Assembly (NCBI GenBank): GCA_004299555.1
Contig: SCQU01000011.1
Coordinates: 41,961 to 105,960 of the forward strand
Length of the DNA stretch: 64,000 bases
DNA from: Rhodanobacteraceae bacterium
GTDB taxonomy: Bacteria > Pseudomonadota > Gammaproteobacteria > Xanthomonadales > Rhodanobacteraceae
Reading direction: 5' to 3'
Shown here: piece after piece, positions 18,736-28,000 of the stretch
Position numbering within the stretch: the first letter of the stretch is position 1
Layout of the letters: the number at the start of each line of letters is the position of its first letter
Translations under genes and position numbers: made by a program
Notes under the pieces: generated by a model
What the model saw: the letters and a program-made list of their open reading frames with translations, nothing else
The model's database searches: none
Told to the model about the DNA's origin: nothing

Positions 18736-19581
18736 ATGCCTGCATCCAGCCACCAGGGTTCGAACACCAACACGGCCGGAGCCCGCTCGGGCTCGAGCGT
18801 GGCGACCACGCGGCACCCGGCCGCCGCGCGAGCATCAACCACCGCGGATCACCCATCGTCCGCGGTGCCGCGGCACATTGCGATCGTGATGGACGGCAAC
18901 GGCCGCTGGGCGCGCCGGCGCGCCCGGCCCCGCAGCTTTGGCCACCGCGCCGGCCAGAAGGCCGTCCGCGCCACCGTCAAATACTGCCTGCAACGTGGCG
19001 TTGACGTCCTCACGCTGTTCGCGTTTTCTTCGGAAAACTGGAAGCGGCCGAGCGTTGAGGTCGGCGCGCTGATGGACTTGTTCCTGCGGGCGCTGGACAA
19101 GGAAATCGACGAACTGCACGCAAATGCGGTCCGGGTGCGCTTTTTCGGCAACCTCGCGGCATTCTCCGACACCTTGCGCACCCGGATGCAGGCGGCGGCC
19201 GTGCGTACGGCCGGCAACGCCCGCCTGACCCTCAACGTATGCGTGAGCTACGGCGGACGCTGGGACATCGCGCGGGCGATACGCCTGGCCGCCGAGGCGG
19301 CAACACGGGGTGAACTGGATCCGGCTGCGATTACCGAGGACACCGTGGCGCCCTACTTCTGTCTGGCCGACGTGCCGCCGCCCGACCTTTTCATCCGCAC
19401 CGGCGGCGAACACCGCATCAGCAACTTCCTGCTGTGGCAACTGGCCTACACGGAACTCTATTTCACCGATACCCTGTGGCCGGATGTTGACGCGGCCGAG
19501 CTCGACCGTGCGCTGGCCGACTACGCCCACCGCGAGCGCCGGTTTGGTTGCACGCCCACGCCCCTTCCGCGAGCAGGCTGA
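18736..19581 (+). CDS. uppS: Undecaprenyl diphosphate synthase (cis-prenyltransferase)
   Basis: Up to 281 residues. The catalytic P-loop Asp is in HIAIVMDGNGRWA (Asp about 53). FSSENWKRP and the FIRTGGEHRISNFLLWQLAYTE region (isopentenyl-PP binding) are intact. It makes undecaprenyl diphosphate, the lipid carrier for peptidoglycan and O-antigen. From the first ATG there is a Ser/Thr/Ala-rich extension of about 44 residues before the family start. A later GTG (for example 18799, or the codon before PRHIAIVMD) could be the true start. Confidence 0.96.
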   Translation: MPASSHQGSNTNTAGARSGSSVATTRHPAAARASTTADHPSSAVPRHIAIVMDGNGRWARRRARPRSFGHRAGQKAVRATVKYCLQRGVDVLTLFAFSSENWKRPSVEVGALMDLFLRALDKEIDELHANAVRVRFFGNLAAFSDTLRTRMQAAAVRTAGNARLTLNVCVSYGGRWDIARAIRLAAEAATRGELDPAAITEDTVAPYFCLADVPPPDLFIRTGGEHRISNFLLWQLAYTELYFTDTLWPDVDAAELDRALADYAHRERRFGCTPTPLPRAG

Positions 19582-19590
19582 CCACTGCCC

Positions 19591-20424
19591 ATGCTCAAAC
19601 AGCGTGTCATCACCGCCGTCATCGCTGCGCCGCTGATCATCGCGCTGATCTTCCTGGCCAAGGCGTCGGTTTTCGCCACCTTGCTGGGCTTGATTTTCCT
19701 GCTGGGCATGTGGGAATGGACGCGCATGGCGGCCGTACCCAACCGGTTCCTGCGCGCGGGCTGCCTGGCGGGCTATGCGCTGGCCTTTGCGCTCCTGTGG
19801 CACGTCTGCAAGACACCGTGGTGGTGGCTGCCGGTGCTCGTTGGGCTGGTGTGGTGGCTGCTCGCGCTGGTGTGGCTTGCCCACCACCGGTTCGGCGCGG
19901 GGACTACACCCGGTCATGTGGTGCTCAAGCTGGTGGCCGGCCTGCTGGTCGTGGCTCCGGCGTGGTGCGCGCTGGTCGTGCTGCACGGCGACCTGGCCAA
20001 GCCAAGCACCGGGTACGGCCACTGGTGGGTACTGTTCTTTGCGTGCGTGGTGGTCGCCGCCGACATCGGCGCGTACTCGGCGGGCCGGCGCTGGGGCCAC
20101 GTCAAGCTGGCGGCCGCGATCAGCCCCGGCAAGACCCGCGCAGGAGTCTACGGCGCGTTGATCTGTTCGGGCGGCGTTGGCCTGGTCGGCGGCGCCCTGC
20201 TCAGGATCCCGGCCGGACGCCTGCCCGGCGTGGTCGCGCTGGCGCTGGTCACGGTATTGTTTTCGGTCATCGGCGACCTGTTTGAAAGCCTGATGAAACG
20301 GCACGCGGGGGTGAAGGATTCCGGCGTATTGTTTCCCGGCCACGGCGGCATGCTTGACCGGATGGATTCGATCGTGGCCGCGCTGCCCATTTTCGTGCTG
20401 GGCAAATTCCTGCTCGGACTGTGA
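19591..20424 (+). CDS. cdsA: Phosphatidate cytidylyltransferase (CDP-diglyceride synthase)
   Basis: A 277-residue polytopic membrane protein with about seven or eight hydrophobic segments and the CdsA C-terminal signature: SPGKTRAGVYGALI, FSVIGDLFESLMKRHAGVKDSG, and FPGHGGMLDRMDS. It makes CDP-diacylglycerol from CTP and phosphatidate in the inner membrane. It begins ten bases after uppS. In this conserved cluster dxr normally follows, but here rseP comes next. Confidence 0.96.
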   Translation: MLKQRVITAVIAAPLIIALIFLAKASVFATLLGLIFLLGMWEWTRMAAVPNRFLRAGCLAGYALAFALLWHVCKTPWWWLPVLVGLVWWLLALVWLAHHRFGAGTTPGHVVLKLVAGLLVVAPAWCALVVLHGDLAKPSTGYGHWWVLFFACVVVAADIGAYSAGRRWGHVKLAAAISPGKTRAGVYGALICSGGVGLVGGALLRIPAGRLPGVVALALVTVLFSVIGDLFESLMKRHAGVKDSGVLFPGHGGMLDRMDSIVAALPIFVLGKFLLGL

Positions 20425-20478
20425 CGCGGAACCGATCGCGCGTGCTGCGGTCAATCAACCCATCGCCACGCACGCGAT

Positions 20479-20501
20479 GGCAACCCGTCAGGCGGGTTGT
20501 C
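20479..20501 (+). terminator. Hairpin between cdsA and rseP
   Basis: CAACCCG (20481-20487) pairs perfectly with CGGGTTG (20493-20499), extendable by a G-U and a G-C pair, with the five-base loop TCAGG. No U-run follows, and a TATGAT (20503-20508) lies immediately downstream. It occupies the place where dxr would be in related genomes. Confidence 0.4.
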
Positions 20502-20538
20502 CTATGATGCCGTACGTCGGATAGTCGATTGTGAGCGC

Positions 20539-21903
20539 ATGAGCGACCTGCTGAATATCCTGGGCTCGGCTTGGTGGATGATCGTCACGCTGGGTGTTTT
20601 GGTGACTTTCCACGAGTACGGCCACTTCGTGGTGGCGCGCGCGTGCGGCGTGAAGGTGCTGCGCTTTTCCGTGGGCTTTGGCAAGGCGATCAAGTCCTGG
20701 CACGGCAAGGATGGCACCGAGTACTGCCTCGCGTGGATCCCGCTCGGTGGCTACAACAAGTTCCTGGACGCTCGGGAAGGCGACGTGGCCCTCACGGACC
20801 GCGACCGTGAATTCACCGGCAAGCCGCTCTGGCAGCGCATCCTGATCGTGCTGGCGGGTCCCGGTTTCAATCTGATCTTCGCGGTGGCGGCGTTCTGGGC
20901 AATGCTGGTGATCGGCAAGCCCGACTTCCAGCCGCTGATCGGCAACGTCAGCAACCTGGCTGCGCAAGCCGGCATTCAGCGTGGCGACCGGGTGCTGAGC
21001 GTCGCTGGCCAGCCTGTTGCGAACTGGACCGACCTTGGCCTGGCACTCGCCAACGCCGCACAGGCGCGGCAGCCGACCCTGCTGGAGGTGCGTACGCCGG
21101 CCGGTGGGGTGCAGACCCACGTGATCCGCTTCAATCAATTGCCACCCCACCCGAGCCAGCAGCAGCTGCTCGACGCGACCGGCATGACGCCACTGCAACG
21201 CAGCCTGCCGCCCATCGTCGGCAAGCTCGTCCCGGGCGGCGCCGCCGCCGCGGCCGGACTTGAACCCGGGGACCGCATCCAGCGCGTGGATGGCACCGCC
21301 ATCACCGACTGGGCCCAGCTGGTCCAGGTGACGCATGCGCACGCCGGGCCGAACCGGGTACTGTCGCTTGACGTCGAACGCCGCGGCAGGCAATTGGCCT
21401 TGAACCTGCAGCCGCGTTTGACCACCGAGCCCGATGGCAGCAAGGCCTGGGCCATGGGGATCTACGCAAAGGCGGAAACCGCGAAGTACGACACGGTGAT
21501 GCGCCGCGGGCCCATCGCCGCCATTCCGGACGCCTTTGCGCAAACCTGGAACCTCACCACTTCGACGGTGAAGATGCTGGGACGCATGCTGACGGGCGCG
21601 ACGTCGCTGTCCAACCTGTCCGGGCCGATCTCCATCGCCCAGTACGCGCAAACCTCCGCCGAGATGGGGCCCGCGTGGTTCCTGTACTTCCTTGGCATCA
21701 TCTCGCTCAGCCTCGGCATCATGAACCTGCTGCCCATCCCCATCCTCGACGGCGGCCACCTGCTGTACTACCTGATCGAACTGGTCAAGGGCAGCCCGCT
21801 CTCCGATCGCATGATGGCGGCCGGCCAGTACATGGGCATGGGCCTTCTGGTGATGCTGATGGGCGTGGCCTTCTACAACGACATCCTGCGGATCTTTTCG
21901 TGA
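20539..21903 (+). CDS. rseP: RIP metalloprotease RseP (site-2 protease)
   Basis: A 454-residue inner-membrane zinc protease. The first membrane helix carries the HExxH motif VTFHEYGHFVVARA. Two PDZ domains lie in the middle (GIQRGDRVLSVAGQPV and GLEPGDRIQRVDGTAI), and the C-terminal membrane part has LLPIPILDGGHLLYYLIE with the third metal ligand. RseP cleaves the anti-sigma factor RseA and remnant signal peptides. Start set at ATG 20539 (MSDLLNILG); the upstream in-frame TTG at 20497 falls in the hairpin. It follows cdsA directly, with dxr missing. Confidence 0.95.
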   Translation: MSDLLNILGSAWWMIVTLGVLVTFHEYGHFVVARACGVKVLRFSVGFGKAIKSWHGKDGTEYCLAWIPLGGYNKFLDAREGDVALTDRDREFTGKPLWQRILIVLAGPGFNLIFAVAAFWAMLVIGKPDFQPLIGNVSNLAAQAGIQRGDRVLSVAGQPVANWTDLGLALANAAQARQPTLLEVRTPAGGVQTHVIRFNQLPPHPSQQQLLDATGMTPLQRSLPPIVGKLVPGGAAAAAGLEPGDRIQRVDGTAITDWAQLVQVTHAHAGPNRVLSLDVERRGRQLALNLQPRLTTEPDGSKAWAMGIYAKAETAKYDTVMRRGPIAAIPDAFAQTWNLTTSTVKMLGRMLTGATSLSNLSGPISIAQYAQTSAEMGPAWFLYFLGIISLSLGIMNLLPIPILDGGHLLYYLIELVKGSPLSDRMMAAGQYMGMGLLVMLMGVAFYNDILRIFS

Positions 21904-22040
21904 CCGCCGCAAGCCCGTACAGCCCGCGACCGACAAGGCGGAACCGCGATGTTGCCTGACCGCTCCGCTTTCCCGCACGCGCCTGCGCCTGTACGATGCC
22001 CGGTTTGTGCCCCATCCCCTTTTGCGTTTCGGAATCGACG

Positions 22041-24455
22041 ATGAAACGAGTCGCCGCACTGATCCTGTTCGCTGCCCTCGCCGCGCCCGCGGCGGCGTAC
22101 GCCTTCCAACCCTTCACCGTCAGCGACATCCGCATCGAAGGATTGCAGCGCATTGCCGCCGGCACCGTGCTGAGCTACCTGCCGGTTCAGCCGGGCCAGA
22201 CCATCGACGACGCCACGGCACAAAAAGCCATCAAGTCGTTGTTCAAGACCGGCTTTTTCAGCGACGTCGAACTCGAACGCCAGGGCAACATCCTGATCGT
22301 CGAGGTCAAGGAGCGGCCTTCGATCGCCAGCATCACGGTGCATGGCAACAAGGACATCAAGACCGACCAGTTGTTGAAAGGCCTCAAGAGCGCGGGGCTC
22401 ACCAGCGGCCAGACGTTTGACCGCCTCACCCTGGACCAGGTAAACCAACAGCTGATCGGCCAGTACAACGACCGCGGCAAATACAACGTCGAGGTCACCC
22501 CGCACGTCACCCGGCTCGACCGCAACCGCGTCGCGATCGACATTGAAATCAAGGAAGGCAAGGCGGCCAAGATCCAGGAAATCAACATCGTCGGCAACCA
22601 CGCGTTTACCGATGGTGAAATCCGCAAGGACTGGGAATCAGGAACACCCAACATCACCTCGTGGTATTCCAGCAACGACCAGTACTCGCGCGAAAAGCTG
22701 GGCGGTGACCTGACCAAGCTGTCATCGTTCTACCTGGACCGCGGCTACGCCGACTTCAACATCAGCTCGGCACAGGTCGCGATCAGCCCCAACAAGCGCA
22801 GCATCTACATCAGCGCGGCCGTCCACGAAGGCGACATTTTCAAGATCTCAGCCATCCACCTGCTCGGCACCCTGGTGTTGCCGGAGCCGGCATTGCGCCA
22901 GGTGCTGCGCATCAAGCCTGGCCAAGTATTTGATCGCCACAGCATCGAACTGTCTTCGGACGCGATCACCAACGTGCTGTCCAACATCGGCTATGCGTTC
23001 GCCAAGGTCAATCCGATCCCGAAGGTTGACGAAAAAGCCCACACCGTCGACCTCACGTTCTTCGTCGACCCGGGCCCCCGGGTATACGTCCGCCGCATCA
23101 ACTTCAAGGGCAACACCCACACCCAGGACCAGGTGCTGCGGCGTGAAATGCGCCAGTTCGAGGGCGCGTGGTACTCGCAGGCGGCGATCGACCGTTCCAA
23201 GGTGCGTTTGCAGCGCCTAGGCTTTTTCAAGGACGTCAATGTCGACACCGTCAAGGTGCCGGGCACGACCGACGAGGTTGACCTCAACGTCAAGGTCACC
23301 GAAGAATCCTCCGGCCAGTTCCAGTTCGGCGTCGGTTACTCGCAGGTGTCCGGCATCATCCTCAGCACGTCCATCTCCAACAACAATTTCCTCGGTACCG
23401 GCAACCAGGTGTCGGCGACGTTCTCGAAGAGCCTGTTCCTGAAGCAATACCAGGTCTCGTTCTTTGACCCGTACCTCACCGACAGCGGCATCGGCCTTGG
23501 CTACAAGGCCAGCGTGCTGAAGTTGAACCAGGGCGAGCAAAACATTGCGTCGTTCCTGTCCGACACCGATGCCTTTTCCACCTACCTCAGCTTTCCGATC
23601 AGCGAGACCGACAGCATCAACGCCGGCATCGGTATCAACAAGACCAAACTGGAGCTGATCCCCGGCTACACGCCACAGGTGTTCTTCGACCAGATCAACA
23701 AGATCGGCCACTACACGCTGCACAGCACCCCGCTGACGCTGTCCTACGCCCACGACACCCTCAACAGTTTCTTCAAGCCGACCCGCGGTGGCCTGCAGCA
23801 GATCAGCGCCGAGATCGGCCTGCCGGGCAACACCGTGCCGTATTACAAGCTGACCCTGGCAACCAGCGATTACTTCCCGTTGCCGTTCGGCTTTGTGGGA
23901 CATCTCTCGGGCACCCTCGGCTACGGCAAAACCTACGGCACCAAGGATATTTCGGTTCAATACGCCGACTCCGACGGCAATATCCACACGATGTCGTATC
24001 CGTTCTTCCAGAACTACTACGCGGGCGGCGTGCAGGACGTACGGGGTTTCCAGGACAACACGCTGGGCCCGCGGGTGTGCTCGGGCGAGATCGGCCCGGA
24101 CGGCAAGGCGGCGGCAAGCGCCATTGCGGTCAACAACCTGTGCGTCGGCGGCAACTTCTCGCAACCGCAGCCGGTCGGCGGCGCCTTCAAGGTCCTGGGC
24201 AGTGCCGAACTGGTGTTGCCGTTCTTCAAGGACAACAACAAGGCGCGTGTATCGCTGTTCACCGACGTCGGCAACGTCTACTCGGGCTACAACGCGTTCG
24301 ACGCCGCTACCCTGCGCGCCTCGGTGGGCATATCGCTGCACTGGGTCGCACCGGTTGGACCCATCGTGATCAGCCTGGCCCAGCCCATACGCGACCAGCC
24401 GAGTGACAAGCCATTCGAGGAAGTTTTGCAGTTCTACTTTGGCAACACATTCTGA
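22041..24455 (+). CDS. bamA: Outer membrane protein assembly factor BamA
   Basis: An 804-residue Omp85 protein. A signal peptide (MKRVAALILFAALAAPAAAYA) is followed by five POTRA repeats (for example FTVSDIRIEGLQRIAAGTV, VYVRRINFKGNTHTQDQVLRRE) and a C-terminal beta-barrel. The barrel has the lid-loop region GGVQDVRGFQDNTLGPR, containing the conserved VRGF motif, and the terminal FQFYFGNTF-like aromatic ending (EEVLQFYFGNTF). It is the essential insertase for outer-membrane proteins. The ATG at 22041 is chosen because it starts the signal peptide. No skp gene follows; lpxD is next. Confidence 0.97.
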   Translation: MKRVAALILFAALAAPAAAYAFQPFTVSDIRIEGLQRIAAGTVLSYLPVQPGQTIDDATAQKAIKSLFKTGFFSDVELERQGNILIVEVKERPSIASITVHGNKDIKTDQLLKGLKSAGLTSGQTFDRLTLDQVNQQLIGQYNDRGKYNVEVTPHVTRLDRNRVAIDIEIKEGKAAKIQEINIVGNHAFTDGEIRKDWESGTPNITSWYSSNDQYSREKLGGDLTKLSSFYLDRGYADFNISSAQVAISPNKRSIYISAAVHEGDIFKISAIHLLGTLVLPEPALRQVLRIKPGQVFDRHSIELSSDAITNVLSNIGYAFAKVNPIPKVDEKAHTVDLTFFVDPGPRVYVRRINFKGNTHTQDQVLRREMRQFEGAWYSQAAIDRSKVRLQRLGFFKDVNVDTVKVPGTTDEVDLNVKVTEESSGQFQFGVGYSQVSGIILSTSISNNNFLGTGNQVSATFSKSLFLKQYQVSFFDPYLTDSGIGLGYKASVLKLNQGEQNIASFLSDTDAFSTYLSFPISETDSINAGIGINKTKLELIPGYTPQVFFDQINKIGHYTLHSTPLTLSYAHDTLNSFFKPTRGGLQQISAEIGLPGNTVPYYKLTLATSDYFPLPFGFVGHLSGTLGYGKTYGTKDISVQYADSDGNIHTMSYPFFQNYYAGGVQDVRGFQDNTLGPRVCSGEIGPDGKAAASAIAVNNLCVGGNFSQPQPVGGAFKVLGSAELVLPFFKDNNKARVSLFTDVGNVYSGYNAFDAATLRASVGISLHWVAPVGPIVISLAQPIRDQPSDKPFEEVLQFYFGNTF

Positions 24456-24522
24456 GGTCGGAGCGGCGCGCCGGGCGTTGCAGGTTGCAGGGTCACCGGC
24501 CTGACGTCTCCCGGGGGCACGC

Positions 24523-25569
24523 ATGCACGACTGGACCGGCTACCGCATCGATCAACTCGCCGCGCGGTTCGGCCTTGAGGCCCGCGGTGACGCCACCCAC
24601 GTCATCCGCGGGGTAGCGCCACTCGCGCAGGCCGCCGGCACGGACCTCGCGTTCCTTGCCAACCCGCGCTATACCGGCGACCTGACGCGTACCCGGGCAG
24701 GGGTCGTGGTACTGCGTGCCGAACACGCCGCCGCGAGTCCCGTCCCGGTTCTCGTCGCCCCCGACCCCTACCTCGCCTACGCGCGCATCGCCGCGTTGTT
24801 TGACACCGCGCCTGCAGCCGCCCCGGGAATCCACGCCACCGCCGTGATTGCCGACGGCGCCCGGATCGATGCGACCGCCAGCATTGGCCCTGGCTGCACC
24901 GTCGACGGCACCGCGGTCATCGCGGCCGCTGCCGTGCTGGACGCGCACTGCGTGATCGGCCCCCATTGCACGGTCGGCGCCCACGCACGCCTCGGCGCCA
25001 ACGTCACCCTGGTGACGCGGGTGGTGCTCGGGCAACGCGTATTGATCCACCCGGGCGCGGTACTCGGCGCGGACGGCTTCGGGCTGGCGCGTGATCAGGC
25101 CGGTTGGGTCAAGGTGCCGCAGCTTGGCGGCGTGCGCATCGGCAACGACTGCGAAATCGGCGCCAATACCACCATCGACCGTGGCGCCCTGGAAGATACC
25201 GTACTTGAAGACGACGTGCGCTTGGACAACCAGATCCAGATCGCCCACAACGTCCACATCGGCGCCCACAGCGCGCTGGCGGGCTGCGCCGCGGTCGCCG
25301 GCAGCGCCCGCATCGGGTGCAACTGCCTGATCGGCGGCGGCGCGGGAGTGCTGGGCCACCTGGAAGTCGCCGACGGCGTTACCATCACCGCGATGAGCCT
25401 GGTCACGCATTCGATCCACCAGCCCGGCGTGTATTCTTCCGGCGCGCCGCTGGAGGACAACCGGGCATGGCGTCGCAACGCGGCACGCATGCGCCACCTC
25501 GACCAGATGGCGCAGCGCATTGCCGCGCTGGAAAAGCAGCTCGCAGCACTCGCAAAGGACCGTACTTGA
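24523..25569 (+). CDS. lpxD: UDP-3-O-(3-hydroxyacyl)glucosamine N-acyltransferase
   Basis: A 348-residue LpxD. There is an N-terminal uridine-binding domain (DLAFLANPRYTGDL), a long left-handed beta-helix (for example IGPGCTVDGTAVIAAAAVL) and the catalytic histidine region QIQIAHNVHIGAHSALAG. It adds the N-linked hydroxyacyl chain in the third step of lipid A synthesis. The stop overlaps the fabZ start by one base (TGATG). Confidence 0.97.
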   Translation: MHDWTGYRIDQLAARFGLEARGDATHVIRGVAPLAQAAGTDLAFLANPRYTGDLTRTRAGVVVLRAEHAAASPVPVLVAPDPYLAYARIAALFDTAPAAAPGIHATAVIADGARIDATASIGPGCTVDGTAVIAAAAVLDAHCVIGPHCTVGAHARLGANVTLVTRVVLGQRVLIHPGAVLGADGFGLARDQAGWVKVPQLGGVRIGNDCEIGANTTIDRGALEDTVLEDDVRLDNQIQIAHNVHIGAHSALAGCAAVAGSARIGCNCLIGGGAGVLGHLEVADGVTITAMSLVTHSIHQPGVYSSGAPLEDNRAWRRNAARMRHLDQMAQRIAALEKQLAALAKDRT

Positions 25570-26036
25570 TGAATGACACCACCGCCTGCGTCACCCTGCC
25601 CGTCGACGCAGAACGGATCGCGGCCATCCTGCCGCACCGCTATCCCTTCCTGCTGGTTGACCGGGTGATCGAGCTTGACCCCGGCAAGGCCATCGTCGCC
25701 ATCAAGAACGTCACCTTCAACGAACCGTTTTTCACCGGGCACTTTCCGGGTCACCCGGTAATGCCGGGCGTATTGATTGTCGAGGCGCTGACGCAGGCAT
25801 CCGGTTTGCTGATCGGCCTGTCGGGCGCCCGCACCGCCAACGAGGACCGTATTTTCTACCTGGCCAAGGTCGACAACGCCCGCTTTCTTAAGCCCGTCGT
25901 TCCAGGTGACCAGTTGCGCCTGGAAGTGCAGCTCCAGCGCACCATCCGCAGCATGGGCATCTTCAGCGCACGCGCCGTGGTCGAGGGCAAGGACGTGGCA
26001 ACCTGCGACCTCATGTGCGCGGAAACCGCACGGTGA
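25569..26036 (+). CDS. fabZ: 3-hydroxyacyl-ACP dehydratase FabZ
   Basis: A 155-residue hot-dog-fold dehydratase: [37 protein letters not shown] (catalytic His, with the Glu in VEA), and [17 protein letters not shown]. It dehydrates 3-hydroxyacyl-ACP in fatty-acid elongation and competes with LpxA/LpxD for the same pool, which explains its constant place between lpxD and lpxA. Start at 25569 overlaps lpxD; stop overlaps the lpxA GTG by four bases. Confidence 0.97.
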   Translation: MNDTTACVTLPVDAERIAAILPHRYPFLLVDRVIELDPGKAIVAIKNVTFNEPFFTGHFPGHPVMPGVLIVEALTQASGLLIGLSGARTANEDRIFYLAKVDNARFLKPVVPGDQLRLEVQLQRTIRSMGIFSARAVVEGKDVATCDLMCAETAR

Positions 26037-26809
26037 GCCTGGTCGACCCGACCGCCATCATCGACCCGAGCGCGCGACTGGCCGCGGATGTCACGGTGGG
26101 GCCCTACAGCGTCGTGGGCGCAGACGTTGCAATCGACACCGGGTGCGCGGTGGCGCCGCACGCCCTGATCCAGGGCCCGACCCACATTGGCCGCAACAAC
26201 CGCATCGGCGCGTTCACGTCGATCGGCGGCAACCCGCAGGACAAGAAATACGCGGGCGAGCGCAGCGAACTGGTCATTGGCGACGGCAACACCATCCACG
26301 AATTTGTCACCATCAACCGCGGCACCGCCGATGGTGGCGGCACCACGCGGATCGGTGATGACAACTGGATCATGGCATACGTCCACATCGCGCACGATTG
26401 CCAGGTGGGCAGCCACACGATCTTTGCCAACAACGCGACCCTCGCCGGGCACGTCGAAATCGGCGACTGGGTGGTGCTCGGCGGGTTCGCCGGCGTGCAT
26501 CAATTCTGCAAGATCGGCGCCCACGCCTTCGCGGCCATGTACGCTGCCATCAATCGCGACGTACCACCCTTCATCTACGTTGCCGGACAGTTCGCGGTGC
26601 CGCGTGGCGTCAACGCCGAAGGCCTCAAGCGGCGCGGTTTCGACACCGCGCGCATCGCGGCGATCAAGCGGGCCTACCGTACGCTGTACATGTCGCACAA
26701 GACGCTGGAAGAGGCCTGTGCGGCGCTGACCGAACAGGCGGCACACAGCGAGGACGTGCGCCGCCTGGCGGAATTCATCAGCCACAGCGAACGCTCGCTG
26801 GTACGTTGA
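26033..26809 (+). CDS. lpxA: UDP-N-acetylglucosamine acyltransferase
   Basis: A 258-residue beta-helix acyltransferase. Seen: [45 protein letters not shown], and [18 protein letters not shown] with the catalytic His, plus the C-terminal helical domain. It transfers a hydroxyacyl chain to O-3 of UDP-GlcNAc, the first step of lipid A synthesis. Start is the GTG at 26033 (VSLVDPTA), overlapping the fabZ stop in a GTGA. Six codons upstream to the ATG at 26015 lie in fabZ. Confidence 0.97.
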   Translation: MSLVDPTAIIDPSARLAADVTVGPYSVVGADVAIDTGCAVAPHALIQGPTHIGRNNRIGAFTSIGGNPQDKKYAGERSELVIGDGNTIHEFVTINRGTADGGGTTRIGDDNWIMAYVHIAHDCQVGSHTIFANNATLAGHVEIGDWVVLGGFAGVHQFCKIGAHAFAAMYAAINRDVPPFIYVAGQFAVPRGVNAEGLKRRGFDTARIAAIKRAYRTLYMSHKTLEEACAALTEQAAHSEDVRRLAEFISHSERSLVR

Positions 26810-28000
26810 ATGAGCCCCGCGGCCGGCGCGCGCGTATTTGCCATGGTCGCCGGCGAAGATTCCGGGGATCAGCTTGGCGCAGACCTGATCGAGGCCCTGC
26901 GAATGCGCTTTCCGGGCGCCCGCTTCATGGGTGTCGGCGGCCCGCGGATGCGCAAGGCGGGATTCGACGCCTGGCACGACGTCGCCGAGCTGTCGGTGAT
27001 GGGCGTCGCCGAGGTGCTGCATCATTTGCCGCGGCTGCTGCGGCTGCGCGCAAGCCTCGCGCGCCGCATCACCCGGCTGCACCCCGACGCGTTTGTCGGC
27101 ATCGACGCACCCGACTTCAACCTGGGCCTCGAGAAGAAACTGAAGCGGGCAGGCATCCGCACGGTCCACTACGTCAGTCCGTCGATCTGGGCCTGGCGCG
27201 AAGGCCGCGCGGAAAAGATTGGCCGCTGCGCCGACTGTGTGCTCTGCCTGTTCCCGATGGAACCGGCGATCTACGCGAGGCACGGCGTCGACGCGCGCTT
27301 CGTCGGCCACCCGCTGGCGGATCGATTTCCGCTGCAGCCCAACCGTGACACGGCGCGCGCGGAGCTCGGATTGCGGCCCGACGCGCCGGTGCTGGCGGTA
27401 TTGCCGGGCAGCCGGCTGACGGAGATCCGCCACCTTGGCGCCATCTTTCTTGCCGCGGCCCAGCGCGTGGCCGATGCGATTCCCGGATTGCAGATCGTGA
27501 TTCCCGCTGCCAATCGGCACTGCCGCGCGGCACTGGAGGGATTGCTGGCACCGCACGCTGCTACGCTGGCGCCGACGCTTCTGGACGGCCACGCGCACCG
27601 CGCACTGATGGCGGCCGACGTTGTGCTGCTGGCCTCGGGTACCGCGGCACTGGAAGCCATGCTGGCCAAGCGTCCGATGGTGGTGGGGTACCGCATCGCA
27701 CCACTCACCTACGCACTGGTCAAGGGTTTGCGCATGCTGAAAACCGATCTGTACTCGTTGCCCAACGCGCTCGCCGGCGCACCGCTGGTGCCCGAGCTGA
27801 TGCAGCGCGACTGCACGCCCGCCCGGCTCGCCGACGCCGTGCTCGCGTGGTTCCGGGATCCGGTCCGGTGCGCTGCGCTGGCCGAGGCATTCAAGCGCAT
27901 GCATCTTTCGTTGTACGCCGGCAACGGCGCCGCCACCGCCGCATCCCGCGCGATCGAACAGCTGCTGCACCCGCACACGGGTGCTGGAAGCCGCCCATGA
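26810..28000 (+). CDS. lpxB: Lipid-A-disaccharide synthase
   Basis: A 396-residue GT19 glycosyltransferase: FAMVAGEDSGDQLGADLI at the N-terminus, GVGGPRMRKAGFDAW, FVGIDAPDFNLGLEKKLK, YVSPSIWAWREGRAEKIG, PGSRLTEIRH, and LASGTAALEAMLAKRPMVVGY. It condenses UDP-diacylglucosamine with lipid X to the lipid A disaccharide at the inner membrane. It abuts lpxA (TGAATG), and its stop overlaps the next gene by four bases. Confidence 0.97.
   Translation: MSPAAGARVFAMVAGEDSGDQLGADLIEALRMRFPGARFMGVGGPRMRKAGFDAWHDVAELSVMGVAEVLHHLPRLLRLRASLARRITRLHPDAFVGIDAPDFNLGLEKKLKRAGIRTVHYVSPSIWAWREGRAEKIGRCADCVLCLFPMEPAIYARHGVDARFVGHPLADRFPLQPNRDTARAELGLRPDAPVLAVLPGSRLTEIRHLGAIFLAAAQRVADAIPGLQIVIPAANRHCRAALEGLLAPHAATLAPTLLDGHAHRALMAADVVLLASGTAALEAMLAKRPMVVGYRIAPLTYALVKGLRMLKTDLYSLPNALAGAPLVPELMQRDCTPARLADAVLAWFRDPVRCAALAEAFKRMHLSLYAGNGAATAASRAIEQLLHPHTGAGSRP

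Noticed and set aside
18835..20454. Long minus-strand ORF opposite uppS and cdsA (539 codons)
   Set aside because: Composition is typical of an antisense shadow in GC-rich DNA (His/Arg/Gln-rich, no domain); the plus-strand genes here are unmistakable.
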